Below are positions 33,093 through 41,324 of a DNA stretch of 48,523 nucleotides, one piece after another; the stretch's first letter is position 1; the number at the start of each line of letters is the position of its first letter. The stretch is from the NCBI GenBank assembly GCA_015068605.1, contig SVKF01000014.1, forward strand, positions 1 through 48,523, read 5' to 3'. The notes beneath the pieces were generated by a model. That model did not search any database, was not told the origin of the DNA, and was given only the letters and a program-made list of their open reading frames with translations. The translations under genes were made by a program, and so were the position numbers. The DNA is from Oscillospiraceae bacterium. Lineage in GTDB: Bacteria > Bacillota > Clostridia > Monoglobales > Monoglobaceae.

Positions 33093-33607
33093 AGCTTATT
33101 TCCACCCTCGCCGTTCCTTTGATGATTGCAGGAATAATCGGTTTTGCGCTTATTAAAAAAGTCCGTGTTTACGACAGTTTTTTAGAAGGCGCATCCGACG
33201 GTCTCAGGTGTACCTTTAATATTGCACCTCCCCTTATAGGTTTGGTTATTGCAATTTCAATGCTTCGCTCCTCCGGTTTTATTGATATTTTATCAAACCT
33301 CCTCTCCCCCTTTCTCAAAGCTGTTTCCATGCCCGCCGAGGTTATGCCTCTCGCCCTGCTTCGTCCCGTTTCGGGAAGTGGCTCAATCGCAATTCTTTCC
33401 GATATATTTAATAATTGCGGAGTTGACAGCTATGCCGGAAAGGTTGCGTCCGTTATGATGGGCTCAACGGAAACGACCTTTTACACTATCGCCGTTTACT
33501 TCGGCGCAATTAACTGCAAAGACTCAAAATACACTTTAAAATCTGCTCTTATTGGAGATTTTACGGGAATTTTTCTCTCAATTGTTACAGTTATGTTATT
33601 TTTGTAA
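33089..33607 (+). CDS. spmB: Spore maturation protein B
   Basis: 172-residue partner of SpmA with the same Gate-type membrane fold. The LLRPVSGSGSIAILSDIF and MMGSTETTFYTIAVYFGA motifs are characteristic. The ATGA overlap with spmA gives a coupled two-gene operon. Length is normal. A new promoter begins right after its stop. Confidence 0.95.
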   Translation: MKLISTLAVPLMIAGIIGFALIKKVRVYDSFLEGASDGLRCTFNIAPPLIGLVIAISMLRSSGFIDILSNLLSPFLKAVSMPAEVMPLALLRPVSGSGSIAILSDIFNNCGVDSYAGKVASVMMGSTETTFYTIAVYFGAINCKDSKYTLKSALIGDFTGIFLSIVTVMLFL

Positions 33608-33614
33608 TAAATTG

Positions 33615-33643
33615 TTGACATTGTAAATTTTTTATGTTATTAT
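33615..33643 (+). promoter_or_regulatory. Sigma-A-type promoter for the zinc-ribbon membrane protein
   Basis: TTGACA (33615-33620), 17-base spacer, TATTAT (33638-33643), eight bases after the spmB stop. Confidence 0.7.
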
Positions 33644-33682
33644 AAGAAAAAATAAACATTATACTTAAAGGAGGAAATTAAA

Positions 33683-34177
33683 ATGGCTTTTTGTGAAAAA
33701 TGCGGAACTCCGATTGCAGACGGACAAACAATATGCGCAAACTGTGCACCGGTTCAGCAGGCACCTGTTCAGCAGACACCAACTGTTGATGTTGCTGCTT
33801 CTATCACCAACTCCTTAGGAGCTATTAAGAGTTCAGGGCTCAACTTTATTGGTCTTGTTGCTCAGCTTTTCAACATCTTAGCTCTTTGTCTCCCAATTCT
33901 TAAGAATACCCATATTTGGGAAATTGCAGATATGGCAGGAGAATACTATATTATTGCATTTGCAGTCATCATTGCTATTCTCGCTTCTGTTTTCGGGTAT
34001 CTTACAAAGAGCGATAAGATTGCAAAAACCGCAGGTATTGTTAACCTTGTTGCGCTTTTGATTATCTGGTTCCCATTCACCAGCTTCACAGTTGGTTTCT
34101 ACCTCTGGCTCATAGGCGTAGTATTCCAGCTTGTAGCTCCGATTGGAATGAAGTTTCTTGACCAGTACATAAAATAA
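33683..34177 (+). CDS. Zinc-ribbon membrane protein, function unknown
   Basis: 164 residues. An N-terminal zinc ribbon (C4, C7, C18, C21) and a short PVQQ-repeat linker precede a hydrophobic region with about four transmembrane helices (from residue 50 on). No family with known function was recognised. Preferred-codon use and a strong AAAGGAGG ribosome site suggest good expression. It is followed by a clear terminator and so is transcribed alone. It shares the zinc-ribbon-plus-membrane plan of the genes at 11211 and 12713 without sharing their other domains. Confidence 0.7.
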   Translation: MAFCEKCGTPIADGQTICANCAPVQQAPVQQTPTVDVAASITNSLGAIKSSGLNFIGLVAQLFNILALCLPILKNTHIWEIADMAGEYYIIAFAVIIAILASVFGYLTKSDKIAKTAGIVNLVALLIIWFPFTSFTVGFYLWLIGVVFQLVAPIGMKFLDQYIK

Positions 34178-34190
34178 TATTGGAAATTTA

Positions 34191-34226
34191 ATGGCGACAC
34201 ATCCTAAAATGTGTCGCCATTTTTCT
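34191..34226 (+). terminator. Terminator before the fumarate operon
   Basis: Perfect 12-bp stem ATGGCGACACAT (34191-34202) / ATGTGTCGCCAT (34209-34220) with a 6-nt loop and T-run. It isolates the downstream operon. Confidence 0.9.
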
Positions 34227-34295
34227 TTATATAATATGCATAGATTATTTATGGAAAAAACTATGTTTTTTTATAAATAAATTTGTCTAAAACAC

Positions 34296-34331
34296 TTGAA
34301 AAATCTCATATATCGTGATATAATATATGAG
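34296..34331 (+). promoter_or_regulatory. Promoter and palindromic operator candidate of the mdh-fum-hdr-flx-frd operon
   Basis: TTGAAA (34296-34301), 17-base spacer, TATAAT (34319-34324). The inverted repeat CTCATATAT (34305-34313) / ATATATGAG (34323-34331) is centred next to the -10 box, so a bound repressor would block polymerase. It does not match the Rex consensus that I would expect for NADH-responsive control. Confidence 0.7.
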
Positions 34332-34377
34332 ATTGTTAAAATTTAAACAAAGTATATAGAAAGTACGAGGACTAAAG

Positions 34378-35319
34378 ATGAATAAAATTACTGTTATAGG
34401 GTCAGGAAATGTCGGCTCTACCATTGCTTACACGCTTACAGTTATGGGCATTGCATCGGAAATTGTTATGATAGATGTTAACGAAGAAAAGTCCCTTGGT
34501 GAAGCACTTGATATAAGACAGGGCGTTTCTTTTTGCAACCCTGCATCTGTTTACGCAGGCTCATATTCTGATGCAAAGGATTCGGATATTGTTATTATCA
34601 CATCCGGAATGGCGAGAAGGCCCGGTCAGTCAAGACTTGATTTGGCGCAGGCGAACATTGATATTATTAAAAGCATTGCAGACAAGATTGTTCCTGTTGC
34701 GCCTAAGGCAACATATGTTATTGTCAGCAACCCGGTTGATGTTTTAACCTATGTATTTTTAAAACATACGGGGCTTCCCGAAGAACGGGTTATCGGCTCC
34801 GGAACTGTTCTTGATACTGCAAGACTCCGTTCAAGAATTTCTGAATACTATTCAGTTAATCAGAAAAATGTTCACGCTTACGTTCTCGGTGAACACGGTG
34901 ACAGTTCTTTTGTTCCGTGGTCACTTGCAAATATCTCAAATGTGCCTGTTGAAAAGTTTAAAGATGTTATTCAGACCAAAGAGGAATATCCCGAATTTGT
35001 TCTCAATGAAGTTGAAGAATATATGCGTAAGTCAGGCGCAAGAATTATTCAGCGCAAGGGCGCGACATTTTATGCCGTTTCCATTTCGGTTTGTCACATC
35101 TGCAAATGTCTTTTGAGCGGCATTGACACAACACTTACAGTTTCAACAATGTTAAACGGCGAATACGGAATCTACGATGTTTGCTTAAGCCTTCTCAATG
35201 TTGTTGGTGATAAGGGTGCACACGCAAAGATTATACTTCCTCTTAATGACGAAGAAATTGAAAAACTTAAGAACAGCGCAAAGGTTCTTAAGGATTTTAT
35301 GAACAGTCTTAACATTTAA
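34378..35319 (+). CDS. mdh: Malate dehydrogenase of the lactate/malate dehydrogenase family
   Basis: 313-residue NAD-dependent 2-hydroxyacid dehydrogenase. GSGNVG (8-13) and D33 bind NAD. Catalytic residues are R86, N118, D146/R149 and H173 (GEHGDS). At the substrate-deciding position the sequence reads ARRPG with R80, the malate-type arginine, where lactate dehydrogenases carry glutamine (xQKPG). The rest of the loop (QSRLDL) looks LDH-like, so automated annotation may call it L-lactate dehydrogenase. Fumarase follows 21 bases later, which supports malate. Predicted role: oxaloacetate to malate using NADH. It is the first gene of the operon. Confidence 0.85.
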   Translation: MNKITVIGSGNVGSTIAYTLTVMGIASEIVMIDVNEEKSLGEALDIRQGVSFCNPASVYAGSYSDAKDSDIVIITSGMARRPGQSRLDLAQANIDIIKSIADKIVPVAPKATYVIVSNPVDVLTYVFLKHTGLPEERVIGSGTVLDTARLRSRISEYYSVNQKNVHAYVLGEHGDSSFVPWSLANISNVPVEKFKDVIQTKEEYPEFVLNEVEEYMRKSGARIIQRKGATFYAVSISVCHICKCLLSGIDTTLTVSTMLNGEYGIYDVCLSLLNVVGDKGAHAKIILPLNDEEIEKLKNSAKVLKDFMNSLNI

Positions 35320-35340
35320 TTTGGAAAGGAATGTTGAAAA

Positions 35341-36717
35341 ATGGAATATCGTATTGAACATGACTCTATGGGTGAAATGAAAGTTCCTGCCGACAAGCTT
35401 TGGGCGGCACAGACTCAGAGAAGTCACGAAAACTTTGAAATCGGTGTGGGTATTGAAACAATGCCTGCTGAAATTATTCACGCATTTGGCGTACTTAAAA
35501 AGGCGGCGGCAATAACTAACAACAAGCTCCGTCCTGAAAAAATGACAGACGAAAAGCTTAATGCTATCAAGGAAGCTTGCGATGAGGTTATGGCAGGAAA
35601 GCTTAACGACAACTTCCCTCTCGTTGTTTGGCAGACGGGCTCCGGCACACAGTCAAATATGAACTCAAACGAGGTTATTGCAAACCGAGGAAATCAAATT
35701 CTCGGCAAGACTCTTCTTCATCCGAACGATGATGTTAATATGAGTCAATCCTCAAACGACACATTCCCGACTGCAATGCACATTGCGGCGGTTATAGCTC
35801 TCGAAAATAAGCTTATCCCTGCTGCAGAGGAACTTATTGAGACATTTATAAGACTTGAAAAGGAAAACGAGGGCATCGTTAAGAGCGGCAGAACTCACCT
35901 TCAGGACGCAACTCCAATCACTTTCACACAGGAAATCAGCGGTTGGCGTTCAAGCCTCCAAAAGGATGTTGAGCTTATAAAGCGCTCTATCGAGCCGTTA
36001 CACGAACTCGCTTTAGGCGGAACAGCAGTTGGAACAGGTCTTAATGCTCCTGCAGGATTTGCCGAAGATGTTGCAAGTGAAATCGGCAAGATAACAGGAA
36101 AAGCATTTGTTACAGCTCAAAACAAATTCCACTCCTTAACTTCAAAGGATGAACTTGTTTTTGCTCACGGCGCAATCAAGGCTTTAGCTTGCGATATGAT
36201 GAAGATTGCCAACGATATTCGCTGGCTGGCTTCCGGTCCGAGAGACGGTCTTGGGGAAATCTTTATTCCTGAAAATGAGCCCGGCTCATCAATTATGCCG
36301 GGTAAGGTTAACCCAACACAGTGTGAGGCTGTTACTATGGTTGCAGTTCAGGTTATGGGTAACGATGTTGCAGTTAGTATGGCGGCATCTCAGGGTAACT
36401 TTGAGCTTAATGTGTTTATGCCTGTTTGTATCTACAACTTCTTACAGTCTGCAAGACTTTTAGCAGAAGCTATCGTGTCTTTCAATAAGAACTGTGCTGT
36501 TGGTATCAAAGCAAACAAGGAGAAGATGCACCACAACCTGCACAACTCTCTTATGCTTGTTACAGCGCTTAACCCATATATCGGTTATGAGAATGCGGCA
36601 AAGACTGCAAAGAAAGCGTTTAAGGATAATATTTCTCTCAAGGAAGCTTGTGTTGAACTCGGTTTCTTAACAGAAGAGAAATTCGACGAGGTTTTCCACC
36701 CCGAACAAATGGTTTAA
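35341..36717 (+). CDS. fumC: Class II fumarate hydratase
   Basis: 458-residue, iron-free fumarase that interconverts malate and fumarate; normal length. Signature GSSIMPGKVNP lies at 315-325, with SGTQSNMNSNEV (101-112) and the catalytic TH pair near 185-186 in GRTHLQDATP. All are intact. A class II enzyme, not the Fe-S class I common in strict anaerobes, is used here. It starts 21 bases after mdh and is followed 15 bases later by hdrB, so dehydrogenase, fumarase and reductase genes are in one unit that runs oxaloacetate to succinate. Confidence 0.95.
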   Translation: MEYRIEHDSMGEMKVPADKLWAAQTQRSHENFEIGVGIETMPAEIIHAFGVLKKAAAITNNKLRPEKMTDEKLNAIKEACDEVMAGKLNDNFPLVVWQTGSGTQSNMNSNEVIANRGNQILGKTLLHPNDDVNMSQSSNDTFPTAMHIAAVIALENKLIPAAEELIETFIRLEKENEGIVKSGRTHLQDATPITFTQEISGWRSSLQKDVELIKRSIEPLHELALGGTAVGTGLNAPAGFAEDVASEIGKITGKAFVTAQNKFHSLTSKDELVFAHGAIKALACDMMKIANDIRWLASGPRDGLGEIFIPENEPGSSIMPGKVNPTQCEAVTMVAVQVMGNDVAVSMAASQGNFELNVFMPVCIYNFLQSARLLAEAIVSFNKNCAVGIKANKEKMHHNLHNSLMLVTALNPYIGYENAAKTAKKAFKDNISLKEACVELGFLTEEKFDEVFHPEQMV

Positions 36718-36732
36718 GTTGGAGGTAATAAA

Positions 36733-37524
36733 ATGAAAGTTAGTTATTTCCCCGGATGTACCCTTAAGAATAAGGCTAAAGACCTTGATATGTATTCATA
36801 CAAGTCAGCTAAGGCTTTGGGCGTTACTCTGGAAGAAATCGAAAACTGGCAATGCTGCGGCGGTGTGTTCGTTTCTGCCCGAAACGAGGTTGCGACTAAG
36901 CTTTCCTCTGTTCGTGCATTAAAAGAAGCCGCTGAAAAAGAACAGGCTTTAATAACAGTTTGTTCCGCTTGCCACAATGTTATAAAGCAAACTAATCACG
37001 CAATGCAAAGCGACAGCGAATTTGCGGATAAAGTGAACAACTATATGGCATCCGAAACTCCTTATAAGGGCGAGGCGCAGGTTTATCACTATCTTGAAAT
37101 GCTTCGTGATGTTATCGGCTTCGACAAGGTTGCCGAAAAGGTTACAAATCCTTTAAAGGGCAAGAAAATCGGAGCATATTACGGCTGTCTTTTATTAAGA
37201 CCATCAAATGTTATGCAGATGGACGACCCCGAAAATCCCACAATTATGGAGGATTTTATTAAGGCGTTAGGTGCTGACCCGGTTGTTTTCGCAAAGCGCA
37301 ACGAATGTTGCGGAGGGTATATTTCTATGGAAAGTCCTACCCTTGCTGAGAAAAACAGTCAATCAATCATTCAGAATGCAAAGGCTCAGGGAGCGGAAAT
37401 GATTATAACCGCTTGTCCTCTTTGCAAATATAACCTGATTAAAAACGGGGCTGATATTCCCGTTGTATATTTCACAGAGCTTTTAGCCGAGGCTCTGGGA
37501 GTTAAGGAGGAGTCAAATGAATAA
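36733..37524 (+). CDS. hdrB: Heterodisulfide reductase subunit B-like (CCG-domain protein)
   Basis: 263 residues with two complete CCG domains: C9, C41-C42, C77, C80, and C152, C192-C193, C228, C231. In methanogen HdrB such motifs bind two non-cubane [4Fe-4S] clusters at the site of heterodisulfide reduction. Bacteria lack coenzymes M and B, so here the acceptor must differ. In the archaeal thiol:fumarate reductase the CCG domain is fused to the Fe-S subunit; here it is a separate gene in a fumarate reductase operon. It overlaps hdrC by eight bases and has GGAGG before the start. Confidence 0.9.
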   Translation: MKVSYFPGCTLKNKAKDLDMYSYKSAKALGVTLEEIENWQCCGGVFVSARNEVATKLSSVRALKEAAEKEQALITVCSACHNVIKQTNHAMQSDSEFADKVNNYMASETPYKGEAQVYHYLEMLRDVIGFDKVAEKVTNPLKGKKIGAYYGCLLLRPSNVMQMDDPENPTIMEDFIKALGADPVVFAKRNECCGGYISMESPTLAEKNSQSIIQNAKAQGAEMIITACPLCKYNLIKNGADIPVVYFTELLAEALGVKEESNE

Positions 37525-37903
37525 TCCGTATCTTCAGGAAGAACTCCTCAAAATGAGCGGAGTTAATCCTAAAAAATGTATGAAATGCGGAAAATGTTCC
37601 GCTACCTGTCCGGCTTACGATGAGATGGAATATCATCCTCACCAGTTTGTCAGCATGGTAAACAGCGGAGATATCGAACCGCTTATGAAATCACAATCGT
37701 TATATAAATGCTTGTCCTGTTTTGCCTGCATCGAAAGATGTCCGAGAGGTGTTGAACCTGCAAAGCTGGTTGAAGCAGTTCGCCTTGCGGTTATTAAAAA
37801 GCAAGGGCAAAATCACTTAAAAGCAGATGCAGTTCCGACTATGCTCGACGAGGATACTCCTCAACAGCTTCTGGTTAGTGCATTCAGAAAATACAGTAAA
37901 TAA
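37517..37903 (+). CDS. hdrC: Heterodisulfide reductase subunit C-like
   Basis: 128-residue electron-transfer protein with two [4Fe-4S] motifs: C21/C24/C27/C31 and C65/C68/C71/C75. HdrC relays electrons from HdrA to HdrB. Its length is slightly shorter than archaeal HdrC. It overlaps hdrB by eight bases and is followed 15 bases later by hdrA. Confidence 0.9.
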   Translation: MNNPYLQEELLKMSGVNPKKCMKCGKCSATCPAYDEMEYHPHQFVSMVNSGDIEPLMKSQSLYKCLSCFACIERCPRGVEPAKLVEAVRLAVIKKQGQNHLKADAVPTMLDEDTPQQLLVSAFRKYSK

Positions 37904-37918
37904 AGGAGGAAAAGACAG

Positions 37919-39913
37919 ATGCAAAGAGTTGGTGTTTTTGTATGTTGGTGCGGAAGCAATATTGCAGGAACAGTTGATGTTCAGGCAGTTTCCGACGCTT
38001 TGGCAAATGAGCCGGGCGTGGTCTTTTCCACCAATTATCAATATATGTGTTCCCAGGCAGGTCAGGATATGATTATTGACGCCGTTAAGGAACATAATCT
38101 TACAGGTATCGTTGTTTGCTCCTGCTCACCGAGAATGCACGAGGCAACATTCCGCAAAACTGCGGCGGCGGCAGGTCTTAACCCTTATATGGTTGAAATC
38201 GCAAACATAAGAGAACAATGTTCCTGGGTTCATAAGGATATGGCAACAGGAACAGAAAAGGCTATTATCTTAGGCAAAGCGGCAATTGCAAAGGTTAACC
38301 TTAACGCTCCGCTCACTCCCGGTCAGTCCCCCGTTACAAAGCGAGCTTTGGTTATTGGCGGTGGTATTGCGGGAATTCAGACAGCCCTTGATATCGCCGA
38401 TGCCGGCTTCCCCGTTGATATTGTTGAGAAAAACCCGACAATCGGCGGAAAAATGGCTCAGCTTGATAAAACTTTCCCAACCCTTGACTGTGCGGCTTGT
38501 ATTTTAACACCTAAAATGGTTGATGTTGCGCAGAACGAAAATATTCGTATTTTCTCATACAGTGAGGTTTCGGAAATTAAGGGATTTGTGGGTAATTTTG
38601 ATGTTACAATCAAGAAAAATGCCCGCTATGTTAAAGAAGATATTTGTACGGGTTGCGGTGCTTGTGTTGACAAGTGTCCTATGAAGAAAGTTCCGAACGA
38701 GTTTAATCTCGGAATGGACAACCGCAGTGCAATCTATATTCCGTTTGCACAGGCAGTTCCAAAGGTTGCAACCATTGACCCTAATTCCTGTAATATGCTT
38801 AAAAACGGAAAGTGCGGTCTTTGTGCAAGAGTTTGTACTGCAGGGGCGATTGATTATACTCAGAAAGATGAGTTTATCAATGAAAAATACGGTGCAATCG
38901 TTGTTGCAACAGGCTTTAATCCAATCAGTATGGATAAGTTTGACGAGTTTGCATATAACCGGTCTAAGGATGTTATAACATCTCTTGAATTTGAGCGTCT
39001 TACCAATGCGGCAGGTCCGACAGCAGGTCATTTGGAAAGACCGTCTGACGGAAAATCGCCAAAGACAATCGTTTTCGTTCAGTGTGTTGGCTCCCGTTGT
39101 GATGCCTGCGCCCAAAAGGGTAAGGAATACTGTTCAAAAATCTGTTGTATGTATACAGCAAAACACGCTATGCTCACCCGTGATAAATACCCTGACACAG
39201 AGGTTTATGTCTTCTATATTGATGTCAGAACTCCGGGTAAGAACTTTGACGAGTTCTATCGCCGTGCAGTTGAGGAATATGGCGTTAAGTATATTAAAGG
39301 TATGGTCGGAAAGGTTACTCCTGAGGGCGACAAGCTCAAAGTTCAGGCGTCTGACCTTATCGAAAATAAACAGCTTCATATTGATGCTGATTTAGTTGTT
39401 TTAGCGGCGGCTATTGAGCCGGATAAATCCGCTCGTCCTCTTGCAACAATGCTTACTGCAAGTATGGACACAAACGATTTCTTCACAGAAGCACATCCAA
39501 AGCTTCGTCCTGTTGAAAGTCCGACAGCCGGTGTATTCTTATCCGGTGCTTGTCAAGGACCTAAGGATATTCCTGAAACAGTTTCTCAGGCGAGTGCGGC
39601 GGCTTCTAAGGTTATCGGACTTTTGGTCAAAGATAAGCTTACCGGAAATCCGTGTGTTGCTCATTCCAATGAGCTTATGTGTAACGGATGTTCATCCTGT
39701 GAAAGAGTTTGTCCTTACGGGGCGATTACTTATGAGGATAAGGAGTTCCGTATGCCTGACAGAACAACAAAAACAAGAAGAATTGCCGTTGTTAATCCTG
39801 CGGTTTGTCAGGGTTGCGGTGCTTGTACCGTTGCCTGCCCGTCAGGTGCTATGGACTTAAACGGCTTTACAAGTAAACAGATTATGGCGGAGGTGGATGC
39901 TATATGTCGATGA
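37919..39913 (+). CDS. hdrA: Heterodisulfide reductase subunit A-like, bifurcating-flavin candidate
   Basis: 664-residue FAD and Fe-S protein. The N-terminal domain (VGVFVCWCG) is followed by the FAD-binding GGGIAG (147-152) and the CAAC segment at 191-194. [4Fe-4S] motifs lie at C243/246/249/253, around C291 and C299/302/306, then C588/591/594/598 and C630/633/636/640. HdrA is the known flavin-based bifurcation subunit in methanogen Hdr and in bacterial Flx-Hdr complexes: one electron to a high-potential acceptor, one to ferredoxin. Whether this one bifurcates is inference. It overlaps the MvhD-like gene by ten bases. Confidence 0.92.
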   Translation: MQRVGVFVCWCGSNIAGTVDVQAVSDALANEPGVVFSTNYQYMCSQAGQDMIIDAVKEHNLTGIVVCSCSPRMHEATFRKTAAAAGLNPYMVEIANIREQCSWVHKDMATGTEKAIILGKAAIAKVNLNAPLTPGQSPVTKRALVIGGGIAGIQTALDIADAGFPVDIVEKNPTIGGKMAQLDKTFPTLDCAACILTPKMVDVAQNENIRIFSYSEVSEIKGFVGNFDVTIKKNARYVKEDICTGCGACVDKCPMKKVPNEFNLGMDNRSAIYIPFAQAVPKVATIDPNSCNMLKNGKCGLCARVCTAGAIDYTQKDEFINEKYGAIVVATGFNPISMDKFDEFAYNRSKDVITSLEFERLTNAAGPTAGHLERPSDGKSPKTIVFVQCVGSRCDACAQKGKEYCSKICCMYTAKHAMLTRDKYPDTEVYVFYIDVRTPGKNFDEFYRRAVEEYGVKYIKGMVGKVTPEGDKLKVQASDLIENKQLHIDADLVVLAAAIEPDKSARPLATMLTASMDTNDFFTEAHPKLRPVESPTAGVFLSGACQGPKDIPETVSQASAAASKVIGLLVKDKLTGNPCVAHSNELMCNGCSSCERVCPYGAITYEDKEFRMPDRTTKTRRIAVVNPAVCQGCGACTVACPSGAMDLNGFTSKQIMAEVDAICR

Positions 39914-40338
39914 GTGAATATAAACCGTTGATTGTTGCCTTTTGTTGCAACTGGTGTTCCTATGCAGGGGCTGACCTTGCGGGGAATAACCGTTTATGCT
40001 ACCCTGCAGATGTTAAGATTATAAGAGTTCCATGCTCTTGCCGTGTTAATCCAATGTTTATTCTCCGTGCCTTCCAGAGAGGTGCTGACGGAGTTATAAT
40101 CTGCGGTTGCCACCCCGGTGACTGTCACTACACTTCAGGAAACTACTATACCCGCCGAAGAATGGCAACTCTTTTCTCAATGCTCGATTACCTGGGTATT
40201 GAAAAGGAAAGAACCCGTGTTGAATGGGTTTCTGCTGCGGAGGGTGCTAAATTTGCCGCTACTATGAACGATTTTGTTGAGACTGTTGCGGCTCTTGGTG
40301 AAAACAAGAGATTGGAGGATCTGCGATGCAAAAAATAA
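39904..40338 (+). CDS. flxD: MvhD/FlxD-like [2Fe-2S] electron-transfer subunit
   Basis: 144 residues of the methyl-viologen-reducing hydrogenase delta family. The cysteine pattern FCCNWCSYAGAD near the start, then PCSCRVNP and CGCHPGDCHY, matches the family, which joins HdrA to the electron-input module. No hydrogenase genes are in the operon, so the input is more likely NADH through the FlxA-like gene. GGAGG lies 10 bases before the ATG. It overlaps both neighbours. Confidence 0.9.
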   Translation: MSMSEYKPLIVAFCCNWCSYAGADLAGNNRLCYPADVKIIRVPCSCRVNPMFILRAFQRGADGVIICGCHPGDCHYTSGNYYTRRRMATLFSMLDYLGIEKERTRVEWVSAAEGAKFAATMNDFVETVAALGENKRLEDLRCKK

Positions 40339-41324
40339 CACAACCTATGTTAATCGATAAAGCAGTTTCTCTGCTTGAAAATGGTACTGTAAGCTGTGTT
40401 TTCGGCTGGCAGAAAGGTGAGTTTGACTACGATATTACTCCATCTGTTTTCAAAAATGCAGATGACCTGAAAGAAAACTTCGTATGGAACGGTTTCTGCG
40501 GAGCAAACCTTTCAAAATATCTTGTTTCAAAGGCAGATAAAATTGAGGGAAAAATCCTTGTTTTCTTAAAGCCTTGCGATTCATACAGCTTTAATCAGCT
40601 TTTAACAGAACACCGTTTTGACCGTGAAAAAGTTTATGCAATCGGTCTTCCTTGCGACGGAATGGCGGATATTTCAAAGGTTAAAAAGCTTTGCGGAGAC
40701 GGTATTTCCGCTATCGCTTTCGGTGATGACACTATTTCAGTTACAACAATCTATGAGGATAAGCCTTATGAAATTGCTTTAAAGGATGTTCTTTTGGAAA
40801 GATGCGAAAACTGTAAGAGTAAAAAATGCGTGGCTTATGATGAGCTTTTAGGCGAGAACGGAGATGTTCTTGATTCAAACCGTTTTGACGAGGTTGCAAG
40901 AATTGAGGCTATGACTCCTGACGAAAGATTTGCTTTCTGGCAGAACGAGTTGTCCCGTTGTATCCGTTGTAACGCTTGCCGTGATGCTTGCCCTGCCTGC
41001 ACTTGTGAAAAGTGTGTGTTCGACAATTCTGATTCCGGGGTTGAGAACAAGGCGGCGGCTAACAGCTTTGAAGAAAAGATGTTCCACATCATAAGAGCTT
41101 TCCATGTTGCAGGCCGTTGCACAGACTGCGGTGAATGTTCAAGAGTTTGTCCTCAGAACATTCCTCTCCACCTTTTAAACCGTAAGTTCATTAAGGACAT
41201 AAACGAATTTTACGGTGAGTATCAGGCAGGGGCAGAGGCCGGCTCTAGAGCTCCCCTTGTTGACTACACAGAAGAAGATATTGAACCATACGATGTTTTT
41301 GACAGGAGGGATATTGATGCGTAA
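40326..41324 (+). CDS. flxC: Fe-S electron-transfer protein, FlxC-like (FrhB-related)
   Basis: 332 residues. The N-terminal half (KPCDSYSFNQLL near 80-92, LPCDGM near 109) resembles the F420-hydrogenase/dehydrogenase beta-subunit-type scaffold. A cluster-rich half follows, with CENCKSKKC near 159-167, CIRCNACRDACPACTCEKC (about 212-230) and a ferredoxin motif CTDCGECSRVCPQN (about 262-275). Such proteins pass electrons between the flavoprotein and HdrA in Flx-Hdr complexes. The letter assignment is tentative. It overlaps the next gene by eight bases. Confidence 0.75.
   Translation: MQKITQPMLIDKAVSLLENGTVSCVFGWQKGEFDYDITPSVFKNADDLKENFVWNGFCGANLSKYLVSKADKIEGKILVFLKPCDSYSFNQLLTEHRFDREKVYAIGLPCDGMADISKVKKLCGDGISAIAFGDDTISVTTIYEDKPYEIALKDVLLERCENCKSKKCVAYDELLGENGDVLDSNRFDEVARIEAMTPDERFAFWQNELSRCIRCNACRDACPACTCEKCVFDNSDSGVENKAAANSFEEKMFHIIRAFHVAGRCTDCGECSRVCPQNIPLHLLNRKFIKDINEFYGEYQAGAEAGSRAPLVDYTEEDIEPYDVFDRRDIDA

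Noticed and set aside
34378-35319. L-lactate dehydrogenase
   Set aside because: R80 replaces the lactate-type glutamine and fumarase is the next gene, so malate dehydrogenase is the better call.
37919-41324. Hydrogenase-linked Hdr complex (MvhADG-type)
   Set aside because: Only an MvhD-like subunit is present; there is no NiFe or FeFe hydrogenase subunit, while an NAD(P)H reductase is.
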